The position numbers and the translations under genes are program-made. The notes beneath the pieces were generated by a model. That model was not told the DNA's origin. It saw only the letters and a list, made by a program, of their open reading frames with translations, and made no database searches. Below are positions 1-7,195 of a stretch of 9,261 nt of DNA, piece by piece; positions within the stretch are counted from its first letter, which is position 1, and each line of letters starts with the position of its first letter. The DNA comes from Eubacteriales bacterium (GTDB taxonomy: Bacteria; Bacillota; Clostridia; Oscillospirales; CAG-382), in assembly GCA_028701715.1 (NCBI GenBank), contig JAQVQF010000082.1:1-9261 (forward strand), written 5' to 3'.

Positions 1-321
1 AATACGCACATATTCGGTAACTTTAGTATTTTCGGCGGCCACATCGCAGATGGTTTTTATGTATTTGGCGACATCGAAATCGGTTATACCGGAATTTTCC
101 TTAATCGCTTCAATGAGCGTGATAAAATCTATCGACCTGCTTTTTACAAACAGGTCTTTAACGGCCGAATATATTACTCTGTGAGATTCGATATAAAAAT
201 GCTCGGGTCTCAACGTTTCCGTTTTTAAAAAATTGGACTGGTCGATAATTATCGCGCCCAGCAGCGCTTGCTCCGCCTGGAGCGAATGAGGCATTTGCTT
301 TATAATATCAAGTTCAGCCAT
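1..321 (-). CDS. dnaB: Replicative DNA helicase DnaB, N-terminal part (cut by window edge)
   Basis: This is the first 107 codons of the hexameric 5'-3' helicase that unwinds the chromosome at replication forks. The visible part is the helical N-terminal domain, which in the family forms the collar of the hexamer and binds primase DnaG. The start region, residues 11-27, reads PHSLQAEQALLGAIIID, a close match to the family's 'P..IEAEQ.VLGAI' opening. It is followed by typical DnaB_N sequence (F-Y-I-E-S-H-R-V-I-Y, then D-F-I-T-L-I-E). The ATPase domain lies beyond base 1. The ATG at 321-319 is preceded by GGAG (328-331) at a 6-base spacing. The gene lies 47 bases downstream of rplI and completes the conserved Firmicute order gdpP-rplI-dnaB, called yybT-rplI-dnaC in Bacillus subtilis. 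The family call is secure; full length and any intein cannot be judged. Confidence 0.95.
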   Translation of the reverse strand, partial: MAELDIIKQMPHSLQAEQALLGAIIIDQSNFLKTETLRPEHFYIESHRVIYSAVKDLFVKSRSIDFITLIEAIKENSGITDFDVAKYIKTICDVAAENTKVTEYVRI

Positions 322-331
322 TTCACACTCC

Positions 332-373
332 GTTATATGTTTAACGTTATACGTTTAACGTTTAACGTTTAAC
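332..373. repeat. 7-bp tandem repeat (GTTTAAC)n between rplI and dnaB
   Basis: Exact GTTTAAC units lie at 339-345, 353-359, 360-366 and 367-373. Variant units are GTTATAC at 346-352 and GTTATAT at 332-338. This makes six contiguous 7-base units, four of them exact. On the coding strand the unit reads GTTAAAC. The rplI stop codon (371-369) is formed by the first coding-strand unit, and the dnaB ribosome binding site begins right after the last one. The repeat therefore fills most of the 47-base gap. It is not a hairpin terminator, because there is no GC stem and no T run. A replication-slippage array is the simplest explanation, and a protein-binding role cannot be excluded. Confidence 0.9.
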
Positions 374-812
374 CTTCGACTTTCAGTTTTAATTTTACAT
401 GTATTTCCGGGTACAGCTTTACCGTTACCGTATATTCGCCCACCGTTTTAATTGTGTCGCTTATCGCTATTTTCTTTTTATCTATATCCAGCCCGAGCTC
501 GGATTTTATTTTATCCGCTATATCCTTTCCGGTCACGGCGGAATAAAGCCTGCCGTCTGCGCCCCCCGTGGCCGTGTAAACAAGCACGGCGCTTTCAAGC
601 TTTGCCTTGCTGTCAAGAGCGGCTTTTCTTTCCTCCGCAATACGAAAATCCAAGGCTTCCTTTTTATTTTTAATATCGTTTATAAGCTGAGCGTTGGCTT
701 CTTTCGCCAAGCTTCTGGGAAAAAGATAATTCTTGGCGTATCCGTCGGATACATTGACAAGCTCGCCCTTTTTACCCTGCCCCTTAACATCCTGCAATAA
801 TATGACCTTCAT
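369..812 (-). CDS. rplI: 50S ribosomal protein L9
   Basis: L9 binds 23S rRNA near the base of the L1 stalk and helps keep translation in frame. The 147-residue protein has the normal L9 length. The N-terminal domain (about 1-50) opens MKVILLQDVKGQGKKGELVNV and continues with the family signature G-Y-A-K-N-Y-L-F-P at about 24-32. A long charged connecting helix (about 45-75, rich in Lys, Glu and Ala) leads to a C-terminal rRNA-binding domain (about 80-147) with G-R-L-Y-S-A-V-T and a terminal V-K-L-K-L-K-V-E-G-like strand. The start chosen is the ATG at 812-810. An upstream in-frame ATG at 842 would add ten residues (MLKQTGGQSD) foreign to L9, and its frame runs through the AGGAGG that serves the inner start. 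The stop codon lies inside the 7-base repeat. The gene follows gdpP by 70 bases and precedes dnaB by 47. Confidence 0.97.
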   Translation of the reverse strand: MKVILLQDVKGQGKKGELVNVSDGYAKNYLFPRSLAKEANAQLINDIKNKKEALDFRIAEERKAALDSKAKLESAVLVYTATGGADGRLYSAVTGKDIADKIKSELGLDIDKKKIAISDTIKTVGEYTVTVKLYPEIHVKLKLKVEG

Positions 813-822
813 GTCCGATTGC

Positions 823-828
823 CCTCCT
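823..828 (-). promoter_or_regulatory. Ribosome binding site of rplI (decides the start)
   Basis: A perfect AGGAGG on the minus strand ends 10 bases before the ATG at 812. Spacing is slightly long, but this is the best Shine-Dalgarno in the gap. It rules in favour of the 147-residue L9 rather than the form extended to base 842. Confidence 0.8.
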
Positions 829-882
829 GTCTGTTTTAACATATAACTTATGAATGTTCTTCCGTTGTAACTTTTAATTTAA

Positions 883-2871
883 TTATTCCGTTTCGCAATA
901 TTCGATAATGGCTTCACGTAACATTATCATCGCCTGCTTCATCGAAATTCCCGTCAGCTTCGCTCCGGCAGAATCGAAATGACCGCCGCCCTTCAGCTTT
1001 TCCAATATCAGCGACACGTTGACGCTTCCGTCGCTTCTTGCCGAAATGTGTATGGCGTCGTCCGTGAGGGACAATGTAAACGATGCCTTAATTCCCTCAA
1101 TCTGCAGCATTCTTTCGGCCGCCTGAGCGGCTATAACTCTGTTTTCGGGCGTATTGTCGAGATCGTACTGGGTTATGGCGAATATTTTCCTGAAAATGAG
1201 TATGTTTCTTTCAAATTCCGCAAGCTTTTTAAATTCTCCGAGCTGATATTTGAATACGGACTGCGCCTTACCGGTGTTCGCGCCTTCGCTTCTCAGATAA
1301 ACCGCCGCGGAAAAGGTGCGTATACCTACATTTCTGTTGAAGTTTTGCGTGTCAAGGAGTATCCCGGCAAGCAGCAGCTCCGCTTCTTCCTTATACAGCG
1401 TGTTCGGCGGAAGCACAAGCTCAAGCATTTCGCTGATAAGCTCGCTCGCCGAAGAAGCCGTGGGCTCGATATAGGATATCTCATGCTCTCTGTCGAATTC
1501 CTGTGTCTGTCTATGATGGTCGATTATCGCTATATGCTCGGCTTTTCTGTAAATATCGGGCGATTCAAAGATCCGTTCGTTGCTGACATCGGTTATAACC
1601 AAAAGCGTGTTCGGTGTAAGCAGCTCCTGACCGTAAATTTTATCGACAAATGTATTGTCGTAATCCTTAATCATGGAAAGCATCGAGGAGCATATATTAA
1701 AGCTCGGATTGGAAAAATCCGTAATTATCTTAACATCCTTACCCAAGTACATCGCAAGCCTTGCGACGCCTATTCCGGAAGCTATGGCGTCAAAATCCGG
1801 GTTGACATGTCCCATTATCAGCACGTTGGAAGCTTTGTTCATAAGCGACACAAGCTGCGCCGCCACCATGCGGGATTTTATTTTTGTCCGCTTCTGTATG
1901 GTCTTTGTTCTGCCGCCGTAAAAATCGGTGTCGGTTTTGGTTTTTACTATCGCCTGCGCGCCGCCACGCTGGAGCGCAAGCTGTAGGGAAATTTTCGCAG
2001 CCTCCTCTTTTTCGGTAAGCGTGCCGTCAAGGCGCGCCACGCCGACGGATACCGTCAGCGGCAGGTTTTCATCCGTATCCGATATTTCGTATACCTTGTC
2101 GAGAATGTCGAACTTGGCGTCCACCTGACGGTTTATATAGCGTTCCTCAAAGAAAATTATATATTTGTCGCGTTCGTATTCCTTTATAATTCCCTTCATG
2201 GAAGAAACCCATTCGGTGAGAACATTGGCTATCCTTGCGGAAATCTGACGGTATTTGTCCTGCAGCCCCTGGGAAATTTCCGAAATGTTATCCACCACGG
2301 CATAGGCGACGAGCACATTAGAATTGAGATGCTCTGCATAAAGCTTTTCATATTCGGTGACGTCATACCAAACCACGAGATAAAAGCTTTTTCTCATGGT
2401 TTCTATCTGATACGGATGAATGCGGTAATATTTTTCGCCGTGTCGGATGGTATAGTTTTTCTTCTCCTGCTCCTTCAGCTCGGTAAACCTCTGTACGGAT
2501 ACGACTCCGTCGCCGATGTTTTTACAGGATTCGCCTATTTTTATCTTCGATTCCGAATACAGCTCCTCGAGTGCGCCGTTATACCAGGATACGGCTCCCG
2601 AGGAATCGCAAAGCAGCACCGGAAGGCTCATTTCCGAAATAAAATCAAAGGTATGGGAAGCGAGCGACTTCCCCGCCATAAGATTCTTGGCGTCCCCGGA
2701 GCCGAAATAAACATAAACGAACACATAAACGAGATAACAGGCCAGCAGAACCGAGGAAAACATCCCCGCTTTGGTATTGAACACAAAAGCCACGGCGCAT
2801 AAAGCCGCCATAAAAGCCGTGCTTATAACAAATGAAAAGAGATTGTTTTTGAAAAATTTTTTCGGATTCAT
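883..2871 (-). CDS. gdpP: Membrane-bound cyclic-di-AMP phosphodiesterase GdpP (YybT family)
   Basis: GdpP hydrolyses c-di-AMP to pApA and so controls potassium balance, osmotic and cell-wall stress responses. The 662-residue length matches the family (about 655-660). Two membrane helices lie at about 12-31 and 37-57. A PAS-like sensor domain spans about 75-175. A degenerate GGDEF domain spans about 180-310; the GGDEF site reads ERDKY (233-237), as expected because this domain no longer makes c-di-GMP. The DHH domain (about 345-510) has GHVNPDFD (H355, D359, D361), D428, the DHH triad 451-453 and LLDT (D507), all the expected manganese ligands. The DHHA1 domain (about 575-655) has the nucleotide-binding GGGH at 628-631. 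All catalytic motifs are intact, so it is probably active. The ATG at 2871 follows GGAG at 8 bases. It lies 30 bases after the topoisomerase A subunit and before rplI, its usual partner. Confidence 0.96.
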   Translation of the reverse strand: MNPKKFFKNNLFSFVISTAFMAALCAVAFVFNTKAGMFSSVLLACYLVYVFVYVYFGSGDAKNLMAGKSLASHTFDFISEMSLPVLLCDSSGAVSWYNGALEELYSESKIKIGESCKNIGDGVVSVQRFTELKEQEKKNYTIRHGEKYYRIHPYQIETMRKSFYLVVWYDVTEYEKLYAEHLNSNVLVAYAVVDNISEISQGLQDKYRQISARIANVLTEWVSSMKGIIKEYERDKYIIFFEERYINRQVDAKFDILDKVYEISDTDENLPLTVSVGVARLDGTLTEKEEAAKISLQLALQRGGAQAIVKTKTDTDFYGGRTKTIQKRTKIKSRMVAAQLVSLMNKASNVLIMGHVNPDFDAIASGIGVARLAMYLGKDVKIITDFSNPSFNICSSMLSMIKDYDNTFVDKIYGQELLTPNTLLVITDVSNERIFESPDIYRKAEHIAIIDHHRQTQEFDREHEISYIEPTASSASELISEMLELVLPPNTLYKEEAELLLAGILLDTQNFNRNVGIRTFSAAVYLRSEGANTGKAQSVFKYQLGEFKKLAEFERNILIFRKIFAITQYDLDNTPENRVIAAQAAERMLQIEGIKASFTLSLTDDAIHISARSDGSVNVSLILEKLKGGGHFDSAGAKLTGISMKQAMIMLREAIIEYCETE

Positions 2872-2901
2872 TCTGTCGTCTCCATTTATAGGCGTTACCT
2901 G

Positions 2902-5130
2902 TTATTCGATGGTCTGCTGTAAAACGGTCGGGTCCTCATCCTCAAACAACCCGCCGGCGGAGGGTAAATTCGTTTTTCTGTAACGGCTTTCCTTTAAAAG
3001 CGGAGCGTTTGTCTTATCGTAATAATCCGTGTATATGACCCTCTGTCCCTTTTTAAGCGTCATTACCGCCGCGCCGTAGGAGGTGCGCGTGGATTTTGCG
3101 CATAATTGCTTTGCTTTTACAATAAGCGCCTTGCCGCCGTCGGCACGCATTAAAAATTCATCCTTATCTTTGGCAATAAGCGCGTTGATCAACGTGGATT
3201 TATCAAAAAAGGCGTTTTTCAGCTTTCTGCGGTTTGTCTTGGTTTCATAAACGGACGCGGGCAGCCTGACCGCCTTGCCGTTTTCAAAAAACAAGGCGAA
3301 ATCGCAGTTGAAATCGGTAAGACACCATGCCGCAACAACTTTTTCGTTGGGATCAAAGGAAAGCTTTGCGGGGATATAGTCCCCCAGCGCGCTTGCTTTT
3401 GTGTCATCGAAGTCATATACATGCGCTTTGTAAAGCTGAGCGGCGCCGGTAAAGAAAAGCACCTCGGCGCAGTTGGCGGTTTCCTGAGAAGATAAAAGGC
3501 AATCGTTTTCCTTGAATTTCTGAACATCGTTGCCCCGCAGCGAAGCGGCGGTGCATTTTTTAAAATATCCCTCTTTTGACAGGAAAACGGTAACGGGATA
3601 ATCCTCGTGCTCTACCCGCTCTTCGTCAATGCTTTCTGCTTTTTCCTCGGATATAATAACGGTTTTCCGCGGCTTGGCGTACCTTGTTTTTATTCCATCA
3701 AGCTCTTTTATTATATATTTTTTTATTTTTGCATCGCTGTCTATAAGAGCGTAAAGCTCCTTGATTTCATTCTCGAGTCCGTCTATTTCGTCGATATTAT
3801 CGAGTATATATTCCTTATTGAGATTACGAAGCTTGATATTGGCGATAAAATCCGCCTGTATCTCGTCGATATCAAACCCCTTCATCAGATTGGGAACAAC
3901 TTCCCTGTCGTTTTCGGTGTGTCTGATTATACGTATCGCCTTGTCAATGTCAAGGAGTATCTTTTTAAGTCCCTCCAGCAGATGAAGGCGGTCTTTTTTC
4001 TTTGTCCAGTCGAAAACAAAATTACGCCGCAGGCATTCTATACGAAAAGCGCACCATTCCTCGATAATTTCAACCGCTCCGAGCGTTTTCGGCACGCTGC
4101 CGATAAGCACGTTAAAATTACAGCCGAAGCTGTCCTCAAGGGGAGTTGATTTAAAAAGCCTTACCATAAGCTTATCCGGATCGGTTCCTCGTTTCAAATC
4201 GATTGCTATTTTCAGCCCGCTGATATCGGTTTCGTCGCGGATGTCGGATATATCCTTAATCTTTCCCTCTTTTACAAGGCGTGTTATCGAGTCCTTTATT
4301 TTTTCCGAAGTCGTGGTATAAGGTATTTCGGTGACCTCAATGCAATTATATTCTTTATCATACCTGTATTTGGAACGGAGCTTAAAAGAACCCCGCCCTG
4401 TTTTATATATGTCAAGCATTTTCTCACGGTTATAAAAAAGCGTCGCGCCGGTAGAGAAATCTGGCGCTTTCAGGTTTTCGAGAAGCTCGTCGTCGGTAAT
4501 TCCTCCGTTTTTTAAAAACAATGACGTGACGTCGCATACTTCCGCAAGGTTGAACGAGCATATCGTGCTCGAAAGCCCCACCGCGATGCCCGAATTCGGT
4601 GAAACCAGGATGTTTGGAAAAGCGGTGGGCAAAAGCATGGGTTCGGTGGCGGTGTGGTCGTAATTGTCTGCAAAATCCACCGCGTCCCTGTCTATACCGC
4701 CGAAGATATATTCGCATATCTTATCAAGCTTTACTTCCGTATAACGCGCCGCGGCGAAAGCCATATCCGAATAATGCTTACCGAAGCTGCCCTTTGATTC
4801 GATAAAAGGATGAAGCAAAGCCTCCTTGCCCGTTGTGAGTCGGACGAGGGTTTCATATATCGCCATGTCGCCGTGGGGATTGAGCTTCATGGTTGAGCCC
4901 ACCACGTTGGCCGATTTTGTTTTTTGCCCGGAAAGCAGCCCCATTTTATACATCGTATAAAGAAGCTTTCTGTGCGAGGGCTTGAAGCCGTCTATTTCGG
5001 GAATGGCGCGCGCCACAATGACCGACATGGTATAGGGCATATAGTTTGTTTCGATAACTTCGGAAATTTCCCGTATTTCAATCTCCGCTGGCTTTTCTTC
5101 TTCCTTCTGAACCGTTTTCCTTCGTGCCAT
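2902..5130 (-). CDS. parC: Type IIA DNA topoisomerase subunit A, topoisomerase IV-like
   Basis: This is the DNA-cleaving subunit of an ATP-dependent type II topoisomerase, acting as an A2B2 tetramer with the product of the gene just upstream. It has 742 residues, near the length of E. coli ParC. The winged-helix/tower region (about 25-440) contains D-G-F-K-P-S-H-R-K-L-L-Y (47-58), the quinolone-region segment N-P-H-G-D-M-A-I-Y-E (84-93) and the catalytic Arg129-Tyr130 in A-A-A-R-Y-T-E. A coiled-coil gate covers about 440-482. The C-terminal domain (about 510-705) shows four beta-propeller-like repeats near 512-530, 554-575, 608-630 and 656-676. It has no GyrA box (QRRGGKG), which argues against a true gyrase. 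Departures from consensus are Asn84 where most relatives have His and Met89 at the quinolone-resistance serine position. The ATG at 5130 follows AGGAG at 6 bases. The symbol is an assignment by subunit order and missing GyrA box; the type IIA family is certain. Confidence 0.88.
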   Translation of the reverse strand: MARRKTVQKEEEKPAEIEIREISEVIETNYMPYTMSVIVARAIPEIDGFKPSHRKLLYTMYKMGLLSGQKTKSANVVGSTMKLNPHGDMAIYETLVRLTTGKEALLHPFIESKGSFGKHYSDMAFAAARYTEVKLDKICEYIFGGIDRDAVDFADNYDHTATEPMLLPTAFPNILVSPNSGIAVGLSSTICSFNLAEVCDVTSLFLKNGGITDDELLENLKAPDFSTGATLFYNREKMLDIYKTGRGSFKLRSKYRYDKEYNCIEVTEIPYTTTSEKIKDSITRLVKEGKIKDISDIRDETDISGLKIAIDLKRGTDPDKLMVRLFKSTPLEDSFGCNFNVLIGSVPKTLGAVEIIEEWCAFRIECLRRNFVFDWTKKKDRLHLLEGLKKILLDIDKAIRIIRHTENDREVVPNLMKGFDIDEIQADFIANIKLRNLNKEYILDNIDEIDGLENEIKELYALIDSDAKIKKYIIKELDGIKTRYAKPRKTVIISEEKAESIDEERVEHEDYPVTVFLSKEGYFKKCTAASLRGNDVQKFKENDCLLSSQETANCAEVLFFTGAAQLYKAHVYDFDDTKASALGDYIPAKLSFDPNEKVVAAWCLTDFNCDFALFFENGKAVRLPASVYETKTNRRKLKNAFFDKSTLINALIAKDKDEFLMRADGGKALIVKAKQLCAKSTRTSYGAAVMTLKKGQRVIYTDYYDKTNAPLLKESRYRKTNLPSAGGLFEDEDPTVLQQTIE

Positions 5131-5145
5131 TGTCTACTCCTGTTT

Positions 5146-7131
5146 TTATATGTCAGCCATAGGCAGATATTTCGCGCCGTAAAGGGATATAAATTCCTTG
5201 CGCATGGTTATATTGTCGCCGAGGAGTATATCAAACATTTCGTAGGTTTTCGCCTCGTCTTCCAGCTTTATCTGCAGCAGCCTGCGTGTCGCGGGGGTCA
5301 TTGTGGTGCGTGACATCATGTCCGCGTCGTTTTCGCCGAGCCCCTTGGAGCGCTGCAGTGTATATTTTACGTTCCCCAGCTTTGACAACACCTCGGCTTT
5401 TTCCTTTTCGTCATAAGCGAAATAGGTTTCGTTCTTGCTGGTTATTTCATATAACGGCGTCTGAGCTATATAGACAAGCCCCTCCCTGATAAGAGAAGGC
5501 AGCAGCCTGAACAGCATAGTCAGTATCAATGTTCTTATCTGATACCCGTCCTCGTCGGCGTCCGTACAAATTATTATTTTATTCCACCTGAGAGCGTCCC
5601 TGTTATATATCTGATTTGATTTGCTCGCTTTGCTTTTGCCTCCCATTTCGATACCGCAACCGATGACCTTTATCAGATCCGTGATTATATCATTGGATAG
5701 TATTTTGTCAAAGGTGGCTTTTAAGCAGTTGAGGGTTTTACCCCTTACCGGGATTATCGCCTGAAATTCGGCGTTTCTCGCAAGCTTGCAGCTGGTGAGC
5801 GCCGAATCGCCCTCCACTATATACAGCTCGCATTTGTTTTTATCCTTCGAACGGCAGTTAACGAATTTATCCACGTTGTTGGATACATCCAGAGAGCTGG
5901 TGAGCTGCTTTTTGACGTTTATCCGCATGCTTTCGCTTTGCTCGCGGGAACGCTTGTTTATAAGGATCTGTCCGCATATACGCTCCGCCGACTGAGGATT
6001 TTCAAGAAAATACACCTCAAGGCAGTGCTTGAAAAATTCCGTCATCGCTTCGGCTATAAAGGCATTGTTGATCGCCTTTTTTGTCTGATTGGCATAGGAG
6101 GCCTGAGTGGAGGAGGAGTTGGATACAAATACAAGACAATCCTCAATGTCACTGAAGGTTATTTTCGATTCCTTTGCCTTGTATTTGCCGTTGCTTTTAA
6201 GATATTTGTCTATAACCCCGGTAAAAGCCGATTTCAAGGCTTTTTCGGGCGATCCGCCGTGTTCGAGGAAGGATGAGTTATGATAATATTCTATCATCTG
6301 GACTTCGTTGGAAAAGCAAAACGCGAAGCCGATCCTGAGCTTGTATTCATCTTTGTCTTCCCTGTCGCGTCCGCTGCGTTCGGCGGAATAGAACACGGGC
6401 TCGTTAAGATAGTTGACGCCGACGGTTTCGTATATATAATCCACGATACCCTTGGGATAAATGAATTCTGTTTTTTCAAATGACCCGTCCGCGTTCTGCC
6501 GGCTTAAGCATAGGAGCAGCCCCTCGTTCACCACCGCCTGCTTTTTCAACACGGTATGGAAATATTCCTTGGGAATGTCGATATCGGTAAAAACGTCAAG
6601 GTCCGGCTTCCAGTGTATGGTTGTCCCGGTTTTCGTTTTGGCGCAGGGCTCCTTTATAAGCCCGGTAACAGCCTCGCCCTTTTTAAAGGAAACGGAAAAT
6701 TTTGTTCCTCTCGTACAGGCGGAAACCTCCATGTATTCGGAGGAATACTGTGTCGCGCAGGCACCCAGTCCGTTTAAGCCGAGCGAATATTCGTAGGCTC
6801 CTCCGGAGCTGTTTTGATATTTTCCGCCCGCGTAAAGTTCGCAATAAACCAATTCCCAGTTAAAGCGTCCTTCCTTTTCGTTCCAGTCAAGGGGTACGCC
6901 GCGGCCGAAATCCTCCACCGTCATGGATTTATCGTTATATACGGTTATATTTATCTGTTTACCGTAGCCTTCCCGGTATTCGTCTATAGCGTTGGATAGT
7001 ATTTCAAAAAAAGAATGCTCGCACCCCTCAAGTCCGTCGGAACCGAAAATTACCGCGGGACGCTTTCTTACGCGGTCCGCGCCCTTGAGTGAGGATATGC
7101 TTTGTTCGTTGTATTCCTGTTTTTTCGCCAC
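5146..7131 (-). CDS. parE: Type IIA DNA topoisomerase subunit B, topoisomerase IV-like
   Basis: This is the ATPase and TOPRIM subunit, partner of the A subunit 15 bases downstream. At 661 residues it has the ParE/short-GyrB length. The GHKL ATPase region (about 1-220) shows E43 and N47 in E-I-L-S-N-A-I-D-E, D74 in D-F-G-R-G-V-P (74-80), A-G-G-K-Y (101-105) and an ATP lid L-G-L-N-G-L-G (117-123). The transducer region (about 225-410) keeps the Q-T-K loop (349-351). The TOPRIM region (about 434-560) keeps E440 in V-E-G-D-S-A and D524, D526, D528 in T-D-A-D-E-D-G, followed by R-S-K-G-L-G-E (594-600). It differs from consensus where EGDSAGG becomes EGDSALT, GGLHGVG becomes LGLNGLG and DNGRG becomes DFGRG. 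Catalytic acids all remain, so it is likely active though divergent. It starts at GTG (7131-7129) behind GGAGG. A main gyrase is expected elsewhere in the genome. Confidence 0.87.
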   Translation of the reverse strand: MAKKQEYNEQSISSLKGADRVRKRPAVIFGSDGLEGCEHSFFEILSNAIDEYREGYGKQINITVYNDKSMTVEDFGRGVPLDWNEKEGRFNWELVYCELYAGGKYQNSSGGAYEYSLGLNGLGACATQYSSEYMEVSACTRGTKFSVSFKKGEAVTGLIKEPCAKTKTGTTIHWKPDLDVFTDIDIPKEYFHTVLKKQAVVNEGLLLCLSRQNADGSFEKTEFIYPKGIVDYIYETVGVNYLNEPVFYSAERSGRDREDKDEYKLRIGFAFCFSNEVQMIEYYHNSSFLEHGGSPEKALKSAFTGVIDKYLKSNGKYKAKESKITFSDIEDCLVFVSNSSSTQASYANQTKKAINNAFIAEAMTEFFKHCLEVYFLENPQSAERICGQILINKRSREQSESMRINVKKQLTSSLDVSNNVDKFVNCRSKDKNKCELYIVEGDSALTSCKLARNAEFQAIIPVRGKTLNCLKATFDKILSNDIITDLIKVIGCGIEMGGKSKASKSNQIYNRDALRWNKIIICTDADEDGYQIRTLILTMLFRLLPSLIREGLVYIAQTPLYEITSKNETYFAYDEKEKAEVLSKLGNVKYTLQRSKGLGENDADMMSRTTMTPATRRLLQIKLEDEAKTYEMFDILLGDNITMRKEFISLYGAKYLPMADI

Positions 7132-7136
7132 GTAAG

Positions 7137-7141
7137 CCTCC
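7137..7141 (-). promoter_or_regulatory. Ribosome binding site supporting the GTG start of the topoisomerase B subunit
   Basis: GGAGG on the minus strand lies 5 bases before the GTG at 7131-7129. The protein that follows (M-A-K-K-Q-E-Y-N) leads straight into a normal GyrB/ParE N-terminus, so this non-ATG start is well supported. Confidence 0.75.
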
Positions 7142-7182
7142 GGTTATAAAATGGAAAATTAATAATTAAAATTACGGATAGA

Positions 7183-7188
7183 ATTATA
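7183..7188 (-). promoter_or_regulatory. Candidate internal promoter between trpS and the topoisomerase genes (-10 box)
   Basis: A perfect TATAAT is present on the minus strand in the AT-rich 64-base gap after trpS. The -35 side is poor: TTTACA lies upstream but only 15 bases away, and at 17 bases the hexamer is CTTTTA. If used, transcription would start near 7176 and give the topoisomerase-gdpP-rplI-dnaB genes their own supply. In AT-rich DNA a lone -10 match is easily fortuitous. Confidence 0.3.
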
Positions 7189-7195
7189 TCTTGAT

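Noticed and set aside
233..321. Possible separate small gene at the left edge
   Set aside because: The frame continues unbroken to base 1 and reads as the DnaB N-terminal domain.
332..373. Intrinsic terminator or CRISPR-like array after rplI
   Set aside because: There is no GC stem with a T run, and the repeat unit is only 7 bases with no spacers.
813..842. Ten-residue N-terminal extension of L9 starting at an upstream ATG
   Set aside because: L9 proteins start at MKV-like sequence; the extension reads through the AGGAGG that serves the inner ATG.
979..1986. Long plus-strand open frame of 335 codons opposite gdpP
   Set aside because: It lies wholly antisense to a gene with full family motifs; its translation is rich in Arg, Tyr and Cys with no domain pattern, and no ribosome binding site or promoter was recognised. 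It is a shadow of gdpP codon use.
883..2871. Active diguanylate cyclase in the GGDEF-like part of gdpP
   Set aside because: The GGDEF site is ERDKY and the domain context (PAS, DHH, DHHA1, two membrane helices) is that of c-di-AMP phosphodiesterase, whose GGDEF domain is degenerate.
2902..5130. True DNA gyrase A subunit
   Set aside because: No GyrA box (QRRGGKG) is seen in the C-terminal domain and the length is ParC-like; gyrase activity is not expected, though function was not tested.
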